The position numbers and the translations under genes are program-made. A stretch of 64,000 nt of DNA from Methylicorpusculum oleiharenae (GTDB lineage Bacteria; Pseudomonadota; Gammaproteobacteria; Methylococcales; Methylomonadaceae), in NCBI RefSeq assembly GCF_009828925.2, contig NZ_WUTY02000001.1, positions 2,510,492 through 2,574,491 on the forward strand, in the 5' to 3' direction. Shown one piece after another: positions 9,894-16,981 of this stretch. Position 1 is the stretch's first letter. Each line of letters starts with the position of its first letter. The notes below the pieces were generated by a model. It had not been told where the DNA came from and made no database searches. It worked only from the letters and a program-made list of their open reading frames with translations.

Positions 9894-10473
9894 TTATGCC
9901 GCCAATGTTTCTATGATATTTCCCCGTCGCTGTAATACTGTAATGCCTTGTTCTAACGCCATCCGCTTAACATCTTCTTCTATGGCAAAACTCGCTAATG
10001 CTAAATGAATTTTATAGTCCTGGTATTCAGGAAATAATTTTATAAAATTAGCCAGTTTACGGCCTAATAAACAGTCTATATCTCTAGGATGTAATCGATA
10101 TTTAACCTCTACAATAAATACGTCTTTACCATTGACCAGCAATATGCCGTATTCTTCTTCAATATCACCTTTGCTTCGTGTAACATTTTTCTCAATAAAA
10201 TCAAACTGAATACCGTTGATTTCCAGCTTGTGTTTTAGCGAATTGTAATAAAACTCTTCGGCAACTTTGCCTTGATTATTACCGACTCCCCCATACATAT
10301 CGGCCAGTTTGCTCAATTTAACATCTGTCTTAGCCAACAGCGCATCCGTCTTGGCCAGTTGCGCGTCAGTTTTAGCCAGTTGGGCATCTGTCTTAGCCAG
10401 CTGCGCATCCGTTTTGGTTTGCGACAGACAGCGCTAAATTAGCAACAATTTCACGTAATTCATCATCGGTCAT
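9894..10473 (-). pseudogene. PD-(D/E)XK nuclease-like protein with N-terminal heptad repeats, frameshifted
   Basis: The intact-looking part (TTG 10337 to 9894) encodes a globular domain with KVAEEFYYNSLK, GDIEEEYGILL and VFIVEVKYRL, the pattern of a PD-(D/E)XK nuclease fold seen in small DUF3782-type proteins. Its true start appears to be ATG 10473 (AGG upstream), giving MTDDELREIVANLALS, which then leaves frame and stops after 26 codons. In the other frame the sequence continues as a four-to-five-fold heptad repeat AKTDAQL into the nuclease domain. One base too many (or two missing) near 10413-10430 explains the break. The repeat predicts a short coiled coil that oligomerises the nuclease. 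Function is unknown. A truncated protein from the internal TTG remains possible. Confidence 0.65.
10314..10415 (-). repeat. 21-bp tandem repeat coding for AKTDAQL heptads
   Basis: On the minus strand four to five near-identical 21-base units each encode A/Q-L-A-K-T-D. Unit-number changes keep frame, but the break in this gene lies at the edge of the array, where slippage is plausible. Confidence 0.8.
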
Positions 10474-10682
10474 AGCAACTTGCCTAATAGTGATTAAGTC
10501 ATTGCGGCCATTATAGCGATTGGTCATTGCTAATCAAATTTAAACAATTTACATCTAAAGGCATGACTAAAATGCTTGATTGCAAGACCTGAATTCAGGA
10601 TCCCTGATCCTTATTTTTATTGATTCGCGATCATCTGATCACCCGTCTATAGTTTTGGGCCAACTCTGAATAGCGGCTTTGT

Positions 10683-10858
10683 AGCCTTGTAGGTCGGGCA
10701 CATGCTTTTCGTGCCCGACATTACAATATTTCAATGTGGAAACGATTTGTGGTTTTACATCTGCCATTTTATCATTGAAGACCGCAATGTCGGGCAACGA
10801 TAAAACTGTTGCCCGACCTACGCTTGGATTGTTTATATGCAATATTGCCGCGCCAAAA
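10683..10858 (+). repeat. REPIN-like element, tandem copy 1
   Basis: A 176-bp unit containing an element at 10689-10821 bounded by GTAGGTCGGGCA and its inverse TGCCCGACCTAC. Each end is itself a hairpin: GTCGGGCAC (10693-10701) with GTGCCCGAC (10711-10719), and GTCGGGCAAC (10789-10798) with GTTGCCCGAC (10808-10817). Two inverted REP-like hairpins around a spacer is the REPIN plan. It is not coding. Confidence 0.75.
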
Positions 10859-11034
10859 AGCCTTGTAGGTCGGGCACATGCTTTTCGTGCCCGACATTAC
10901 AATATTTCAATGTGGAAACGATTTGTGGTTTTACATCTGCCATTTTATCATTGAAGACCGCAATGTCGGGCAACGATAAAACTGTTGCCCGACCTACGCT
11001 TGGATTATCTATATGCAATATTGCCGCGCCAAAA
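10859..11034 (+). repeat. REPIN-like element, tandem copy 2
   Basis: An almost identical head-to-tail copy of the preceding 176-bp unit; the visible difference is GGATTATCT against GGATTGTTT near its right side. The inverted ends lie at 10865 and 10997. The direct duplication looks recent. Confidence 0.75.
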
Positions 11035-11593
11035 CGTCGAGAGCTAACTATTTTTTCTGATGTGACTTTCCGTCGACGTAAAATTCTGTTCGAACCGGAA
11101 AACCCTGCGTTGTTGCGAGCGGCATTCCCTATGTCAAAAATGCGCCATCCATTTAGTATCGACTCAAGTGCTGTCACTTGCGGCGTAACGCAGTGGTCCG
11201 CTTACTGCCGATAGTCAACGCTCAATATGGCTGAATTTTACTCTCATCAAGCCCTCTTCAAACAACATCCAAACAGTCGCGTTCAGGCATTTGAAAACAC
11301 AAGACTCAGGTCGCGCATCAAGAAAAATAAGGACGGTGACTGAGGTTATTGTCCACAAGCCCATGGTTTCTTTATTATGGACCTGACATTATTGTGGTGT
11401 TTTTATTTTCAGGGCTATGATCAAACTCGCTTTGTCAGCTTAAGACCGGTATTATCTTGCAAGTACAGCCCAATACACATGACTAATCTGTATCAAAAAT
11501 GAATCCCGGATTCACTTTTGATACAGGGTAAAGTTCAGTATTCGATGGTTGTAGAACATTCGAGTTAGACCCCTTTATTAACTACTTTTTGAA
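11035..11593 (+). other. Non-coding stretch before the DUF1820 gene
   Basis: I see no gene here. Short open frames exist (for example ATG 11227 to 11343, 38 codons) but none has a good ribosome site or recognisable product. The only clear structure is the long palindrome at 11489-11525. Confidence 0.5.
11489..11525 (+). other. Near-perfect 37-bp palindrome
   Basis: TGTATCAAAAATGAATCC (11489-11506) pairs with GGATTCACTTTTGATACA (11508-11525), 17 of 18 positions, around a single central base. There is no T tract, so it is more likely a cruciform, operator or element relic than a terminator. It lies about 70 bases before the DUF1820 start. Confidence 0.6.
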
Positions 11594-11926
11594 ATGTCGG
11601 ATAAACACTTATACAAGGTTGTTTTTGTCAATCAAGACCAGATCTATGAAATCTATGCTAAAAATGTTTATCAAAGCGATATCTATGGCTTCGTGACGGT
11701 AGAAGACTTCGTCTTTGGTGAGAAAAGCTCCATTTTGATTGATCCTACAGAGGAAAAATTAAGGTCAGAGTTTGAAAACGTTAATTGCTCCTTTATACCG
11801 ATGCACAAAATAATTCGGATTGATCAGGTCAAAAAACGTGGACCGGCCAAAATATTCGCCGGAGAATCAGAAGCCGCTACGGCGGGAAATGTATCCTCAC
11901 TTTATCCCAGCGATAAAAAGAAGTGA
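11594..11926 (+). CDS. DUF1820 family protein
   Basis: A 110-residue soluble protein recognised as DUF1820 from the N-terminal YKVVFVNQDQIYEIYAKNV, the GFVTVEDFVFGE block and MHKIIRIDQVKKRG. Members occur as single-copy genes in many gammaproteobacteria; their function is not known. The C-terminal 25 residues are low-complexity and lysine-rich. The start ATG 11594 has a weak upstream ribosome site. It converges on the dihydroorotate-dehydrogenase-like gene with 37 bases between the stops. Confidence 0.8.
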   Translation: MSDKHLYKVVFVNQDQIYEIYAKNVYQSDIYGFVTVEDFVFGEKSSILIDPTEEKLRSEFENVNCSFIPMHKIIRIDQVKKRGPAKIFAGESEAATAGNVSSLYPSDKKK

Positions 11927-11963
11927 ATGACATCCGGCCATTGGTCATCCATTCAGTTGAGTG

Positions 11964-12983
11964 CTAGCTTCTGACCCCTTTCGACCGGCTGTAACCGTCA
12001 AGCAGGTTGATATAATTTGACCGTTCAAAAACCTGCGGATTTGAGATTTGTTTTTGGCTCAATAAGCCTTTGATTTCGGATACTGCCGCATATTCTCTGG
12101 TTTCCAGCCAGCGAGTCAGGTTCTCTTTTATAGTGCTCAGATAAGCTGGCCCGTGCTCAAGCAGGACTGAACATAACTGAATGGCATCGGCGCCGGCGAG
12201 CAGTAATTTCAACACATCGTTAGCATTATGCGCGCCGCTGGTTGTGGCCAGGGACAAATTGAGTTTTCCATAGAGTAACGCGACCCAGCGTAATGACAGT
12301 TGAATATCCGCTGAGCGAGACCATTGCAGTTGCGAGATGACTTGCAGCGTATCCAGATCAATATCGGGTTGGTAAAAGCGGTTAAACAATACCACACCAT
12401 CGGCACCGGCCTGATCAAGCCGTTTAATAAAATGCGCCGGACTGCTGAAATAGGGCGAGAGTTTCATTGCAATTGGAATGGATACTTGTCGGCGCAAGGC
12501 TTCGAGCAATGATACATAACGCGATTCTATCGCTTCTCCGGATTCTTCAATCCGGCTGCTCAGATAATAGACATTTAATTCCAGAGCATCCGCGCCTGCT
12601 TCCTGAAGTAATTTACCGTGATCCACCCAGCCATCCAGCGAGACACCATTGAGGCTGGCAATCACCGGTATATCCAGCGCATTCTTTAATGCGCTCAGCT
12701 GGTTAAGGTACTGATCCAAGCCATGTTCAAACCGGTCATCAAAGGGCAGAAAACTATCCGCTTCACCAAAGCCTATCTCTTGATGGATCATGAATCGGGC
12801 GGTCTCCTCTTCCTGATGGCGCAGTTCTTCCTCAAACAACGAATACATGACAATCGCTGCAGCACCTGCGTCCTCCAGTTGTCTGGCGCTATCAATGCTG
12901 CGCGATAGCGGCGAAGCCGAGGCAATCAGTGGATTGGTCAGTTTCAAGCCCAAATAGTCGGTGCTCAGATCGATGCTGTTCAT
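11964..12983 (-). CDS. Dihydroorotate dehydrogenase-like flavoprotein
   Basis: A 339-residue TIM-barrel protein of the dihydroorotate dehydrogenase-like family. Visible features are GLKLTNPLIASASPLS at the N terminus, IPVIASLNG, ADALELNVYY, IPIAMKLSPYF (lysine in the FMN site), GADGVVLFNR and GADAIQLCSVLL. It is unlikely to be the biosynthetic PyrD: similar genes are typically linked to nifJ-type oxidoreductases, and here the start ATG overlaps the nifJ stop (ATGA), so the two are cotranslated. A role as an electron-transfer or accessory partner of the PFOR is inferred from this context only; the electron acceptor is unknown. Confidence 0.8.
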   Translation of the reverse strand: MNSIDLSTDYLGLKLTNPLIASASPLSRSIDSARQLEDAGAAAIVMYSLFEEELRHQEEETARFMIHQEIGFGEADSFLPFDDRFEHGLDQYLNQLSALKNALDIPVIASLNGVSLDGWVDHGKLLQEAGADALELNVYYLSSRIEESGEAIESRYVSLLEALRRQVSIPIAMKLSPYFSSPAHFIKRLDQAGADGVVLFNRFYQPDIDLDTLQVISQLQWSRSADIQLSLRWVALLYGKLNLSLATTSGAHNANDVLKLLLAGADAIQLCSVLLEHGPAYLSTIKENLTRWLETREYAAVSEIKGLLSQKQISNPQVFERSNYINLLDGYSRSKGVRS

Positions 12984-15900
12984 GCTTTTTCTCCTTTGAT
13001 ATCGGCCTTCTTTTCAAAGAGCTTATCCGCCAAATCACGATAATACTGGTAACGTTTATTCACATCCTGTTGTGATTGGCGCATGAATTTTTCAGATTCG
13101 TCCGGATGGGTTCGGCTGAGCATGCTGAAGCGGGCTTCCGTCATCGCATAATCCCGGAAGGGGATGGATGGTTTCTGGCTGTCCAATTGCAACGGGTTGC
13201 GACCTGAATCGATGGCCCTAGGGTCGTATCGTAACAGCGGCCAATGTCCGGAACGGACGGCCATATCCTGTTGTCGCAGGTTGTTCGATAAGTCAACACC
13301 ATGAGCAATACAGGGGCTGTAAGCAATGATCAATGATGTTCCGGGATAGGATTCGGCTTCAAGAAAAGCGCGCAGGGTCTGGGTGTCTTTTGCGCCGTAT
13401 GCCACTTGCGCGACATACACTTGTTCATAATCAATGGCCAGCCTGGCAAGATCTTTTTTCGGCGTGCTTTTGCCCCCGGCAGAAAACTTTGCAATAGCGC
13501 CGCGCGGTGTCGATTTGGATGTTTGGCCGCCGGTGTTGGAATAAACTTCGGTGTCCAGTAACAGAATATTCACATTGCGTCCCGCCGCGAAAACATGATC
13601 CAAACCGCCAAAACCGATATCATATCCCCAGCCGTCGCCGCCTATGATCCAGACACTGCGTTTAATCAACGTGTCGATGACGCTCAACAGGTATTTGGGC
13701 GAGTCTCCCGGCAAGTCAGCCAGTTTGTGTTTTAATCGTTCGACCCGTTCACGTTGCTCATAAATACCCGCCTCATCATTTTGATCTGCGTGTAGAGTGG
13801 CATCTACCAGTTCTGCACCGGCCATTTCGCGTAACGAAGACAGTAATTCGGCCGCATACTCTCTTTGTTTATCGATGGCTATGCGCATGCCCAAGCCGAA
13901 TTCAGCGTTGTCCTCGAAGAGTGAGTTAGCCCAGGCCGGTCCACGGCCTTGTGCATTTTTTGTCCACGGTGTTGTCGGCAAATTGCCGCCGTAAATCGAT
14001 GAACAGCCGGTTGCATTGGCGACGACCATGCGGTCGCCGAATAACTGGGTTGCGAGGCGAATATAAGGGGTTTCACCACAGCCGACGCAGGCACTTGAAA
14101 ACTCAAACAATGGTTGCAAATGCATGGCTTCAGGGATTTTGTTGTGATGCAATGCGGTACGGGCATAGTCAGGCAGATGCTCGAAGAAATCCCAGTTGAT
14201 GCTTTCCTGTTCACGCAAGGGGGGGTGGGGGGCCATATTCAAGGCTTTGCGATCAGGATTTTCCCGGTCGCGAATCGGGCAGACTTCAACGCAAAGGTTA
14301 CACCCGGTACAGTCCTCAGGAGAGACCTGATAACTGATCTGAAGGCCGTTGCCAAAGGCTTTGCTTAGCACCGGAACATGCTTGAACGTCTCGGGTGCAT
14401 CGGCAACGCTGTCATCGGTAAATAATTTACTGCGAATGACCGAATGGGGACAAACGAATACACACTTGCCGCATTGCGTACAAATATCCGGCTCCCAAAC
14501 CGGAATCTGTAATGCCAGATTACGCTTATCCAGGCGGGAAGTGCCGGTAGGAAATGTGCCGTCAGCGGAAAATCGGCTGACCGGGATGGCGTCACCCCGT
14601 CCGGACATGATTTCGCCGGTAACTTCACGTATGAAAGACGGCGCATCGTCTGAGACAGAATGCGGTATTTCATGAGTGCTGCTGACTTGAGCCGGAACGG
14701 CGACTTTGTGGAGTCCGGCCAGTGCCGCGTCTATGGCTTTTAGATTGGCATCCAGAATCCATTTTCCGGCTTTTGCATAGGTTTTTTGTACCGCATTCTT
14801 GATTGCGTCAATGGCTTCTGTTTTGGGAATAATACTGACCAGGGCAAAAAAGCAGCTCTGCATGACGGTATTGATCAAGCGACCCATGCCGGAGGCTTGA
14901 GCGATGGCATATGCATCGATCACATAAAACTCGATTTGCTTTTCTATCAGCGCGGTTTGCATGGAACGGGGCAATGAAGACCACACTTCTTCAACCGGTA
15001 AAGCGGTGTTTAGCAAAAAAACGCTGCCGGGGGCGGCTTTATCCAGCATCGGGTAACGCTCCAGAAAAACCGGCTGGTGGCAAGCGACAAAGCGGGCTTC
15101 GTGATCTTCGATCAGATAACTGGAGCGAATCTTATCGCTGCCAAAGCGCAAATGTGAAACGGTCACCGCACCGGCTTTTTTGGAATCGTAAACAAAATAA
15201 CCTTGAGCGTAGCCTTGGGTTTTATCGCCGATAATTTTTATTGAATTTTTATTCGCGCTGACCGTGCCGTCACTGCCTAAGCCATAAAAAATAGCACTGA
15301 ACGTTTGTTTGGACGCATCGCTTCTGAATGACGGATCCCAGGACAGGCTGGTATGGCTGACATCATCGATAATACCGATCGTAAACGGTTGCTTGGGCTG
15401 AGTCCGGCTCAATTCATCATAGATGGCCTTGACCATGCCCGGTGTAAATTCTTTGGATGATAAACCGTAGCGGCCTCCGATAACCCGGGGTAAGCGGCTA
15501 AAACGCGGATTATCGTTCATCTGATCCTGCGCCACAGCGGTGATCACATCTTTATAAAGAGGCTCTCCATCGGCTCCGGGTTCCTTGGTTCTATCCAAAA
15601 CCGCAATGCTCCGAACCGTTGAAGGAAGTGCCGCCAGCAAAGCTTCCGGACAAAATGGCCGGTACAGCCGGACTTTCAACAGGCCGTTCTTTTCACCGCT
15701 TTCGTTCAGGTGATACAGCGTTTCTTCAACGGTTTCAGCGCCCGAGCCCATCAGGATGATGACTTTATCGGCATCGGCAGGGCCTGTGTAGTCAAAAATA
15801 TGATAATGACGGCCGGTTAATGCGGCGAAGCGATCCATGATTTCTTGAACAATACCCGGCATGGCTTGATAGAAAGGTGTCACCGACTCCCGCGCCTGAA

Positions 15901-16576
15901 AGAATACATCAGGGTTTTGTGTGCTGCCGCGTAACACCGGGTGTTCCGGCGACAATGCCCGCTGGCGGTGTGCCTGAACAAAATCGTCATCGATCAGCGC
16001 CCGCACGGTTTCGTTACTGACCGGCTCTATACTGGCGACCTCATGGGAAGTTCTGAAACCGTCAAAGAAATGGAGGATAGGGATGCGGGCTTTAAGCGTT
16101 GCCGCTTGAGCAATCAATGCAAAATCCATGACCTCTTGAACGGAATTGGAGGCCAGGAATGCAAAGCCTGTCGCCCGTGCCGACATCACATCGCTGTGGT
16201 CGCCAAAAATGGACAAAGCCTGACTCGCTATAGACCTTGCCGCGATATGAAAAACGGCCGGAGTCAGTTCTCCGGCAATCTTGTACATATTGGGAATCAT
16301 CAGCAGCAAGCCCTGGGAAGCGGTAAACGTAGTTGCCAGCGCGCCATTCTGTAATGCGCCGTGAATAGCCCCGGCGGCCCCACCTTCGCTTTGCATTTCT
16401 ATGACGCTGGGTGTCGTGCCCCAGATGTTTTTGCGATTTTCTGAAGCCCATTTGTCGGCTAATTCGCCCATGGGTGAAGCGGGAGTGATGGGGTAAATGG
16501 CAATGACTTCGTTGGTTAAATAAGCGACATGGGCTGCCGCTTCATTGCCGTCAATGGTGATTTTAGAGTTATGCAT
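12980..16576 (-). CDS. nifJ: Pyruvate:ferredoxin (flavodoxin) oxidoreductase
   Basis: A 1198-residue single-chain enzyme that oxidises pyruvate with CoA to acetyl-CoA and CO2, passing electrons to ferredoxin or flavodoxin. Domain order is standard: N-terminal pyrimidine-binding domain (YPITPASPMGELADKW), transketolase-C-like and gamma-like domains, a 2x[4Fe-4S] domain with CTQCGKCVFVCP (about 696) and CTGCNLCVEVCP (about 752), then the TPP domain with CVGCGETPY (about 826), GDGWGYDIGFGGLDH and NTGGQTSKSTP. The start at 16576 is preferred over ATG 16585 because AGGA is eight bases upstream of it, while it overlaps the first ATG. Its presence in an otherwise aerobic gene set suggests use at low oxygen or in nitrogen fixation. 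The leader carries a nested inverted repeat. Confidence 0.95.
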   Translation of the reverse strand: MHNSKITIDGNEAAAHVAYLTNEVIAIYPITPASPMGELADKWASENRKNIWGTTPSVIEMQSEGGAAGAIHGALQNGALATTFTASQGLLLMIPNMYKIAGELTPAVFHIAARSIASQALSIFGDHSDVMSARATGFAFLASNSVQEVMDFALIAQAATLKARIPILHFFDGFRTSHEVASIEPVSNETVRALIDDDFVQAHRQRALSPEHPVLRGSTQNPDVFFQARESVTPFYQAMPGIVQEIMDRFAALTGRHYHIFDYTGPADADKVIILMGSGAETVEETLYHLNESGEKNGLLKVRLYRPFCPEALLAALPSTVRSIAVLDRTKEPGADGEPLYKDVITAVAQDQMNDNPRFSRLPRVIGGRYGLSSKEFTPGMVKAIYDELSRTQPKQPFTIGIIDDVSHTSLSWDPSFRSDASKQTFSAIFYGLGSDGTVSANKNSIKIIGDKTQGYAQGYFVYDSKKAGAVTVSHLRFGSDKIRSSYLIEDHEARFVACHQPVFLERYPMLDKAAPGSVFLLNTALPVEEVWSSLPRSMQTALIEKQIEFYVIDAYAIAQASGMGRLINTVMQSCFFALVSIIPKTEAIDAIKNAVQKTYAKAGKWILDANLKAIDAALAGLHKVAVPAQVSSTHEIPHSVSDDAPSFIREVTGEIMSGRGDAIPVSRFSADGTFPTGTSRLDKRNLALQIPVWEPDICTQCGKCVFVCPHSVIRSKLFTDDSVADAPETFKHVPVLSKAFGNGLQISYQVSPEDCTGCNLCVEVCPIRDRENPDRKALNMAPHPPLREQESINWDFFEHLPDYARTALHHNKIPEAMHLQPLFEFSSACVGCGETPYIRLATQLFGDRMVVANATGCSSIYGGNLPTTPWTKNAQGRGPAWANSLFEDNAEFGLGMRIAIDKQREYAAELLSSLREMAGAELVDATLHADQNDEAGIYEQRERVERLKHKLADLPGDSPKYLLSVIDTLIKRSVWIIGGDGWGYDIGFGGLDHVFAAGRNVNILLLDTEVYSNTGGQTSKSTPRGAIAKFSAGGKSTPKKDLARLAIDYEQVYVAQVAYGAKDTQTLRAFLEAESYPGTSLIIAYSPCIAHGVDLSNNLRQQDMAVRSGHWPLLRYDPRAIDSGRNPLQLDSQKPSIPFRDYAMTEARFSMLSRTHPDESEKFMRQSQQDVNKRYQYYRDLADKLFEKKADIKGEKA

Positions 16577-16624
16577 AGCAGCCATCCTTTTAATGCGGGT
16601 TAGACCTTAGTCATACCGGGAATT

Positions 16625-16674
16625 GGCGATGCAAAAAATTAATCAGAATAGACGTTGATTAATCAGGTATCGCC
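16625..16674 (-). promoter_or_regulatory. Nested inverted repeat upstream of nifJ
   Basis: Inner arms ATTAATCA (16638-16645) and TGATTAAT (16656-16663) sit within outer arms GGCGAT (16625-16630) and ATCGCC (16669-16674). All arms are perfect. It lies 49-98 bases before the nifJ start and could be an operator or a leader hairpin. Confidence 0.5.
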
Positions 16675-16736
16675 ACAATCAGCAGATATTTCCATAAAGT
16701 CATTACCACAGCTGCTTGCTATTAGGGCAGGCAAAT

Positions 16737-16778
16737 AGGCAGATTATGCATAGATAAACAATCTGCCTTGTTGGCTAA
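16737..16778. other. 9-bp inverted repeat between nifJ and the P-type ATPase
   Basis: AGGCAGATT and AATCTGCCT flank a 24-base AT-rich spacer. It may be an operator; no other evidence. Confidence 0.3.
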
Positions 16779-16815
16779 GACTTTATTGCACAAGGTTTAC
16801 AACATAAAGAAATTA

Positions 16816-16951
16816 TATCCATCGTAGATCGAAATTCGGCACCGGGGTGTCCGTCAAAGGACGCCGTAAAACCATCCATGTAGGCAAAGCCTTTGCCGAA
16901 CAACCCGTTGCCTCCTTAGGCACTGCCTAAATTTGAAGTGCGAAAGGTATA
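16816..16951. repeat. Dispersed MITE-like element, copy A (internally deleted)
   Basis: 136 bp with imperfect inverted ends built on TATA(C/T)C..TCG....TC.AA..TCGGCA. It is nearly identical to 36360-36520 except that 25 bp between two CATCCATG boxes are missing. It is not coding and lies between nifJ and the ATPase gene. Confidence 0.8.
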
Positions 16952-16981
16952 AATTCAGACATATTAAACGCTTTTATGTGT

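Noticed and set aside
11227-11343. 38-codon open frame before DUF1820
   Set aside because: No ribosome site, no recognisable product, and length within chance.
13797-16451. Several 60-140 codon frames opposite or out of frame within nifJ
   Set aside because: They are shadows of a fully conserved gene and show no independent start signals.
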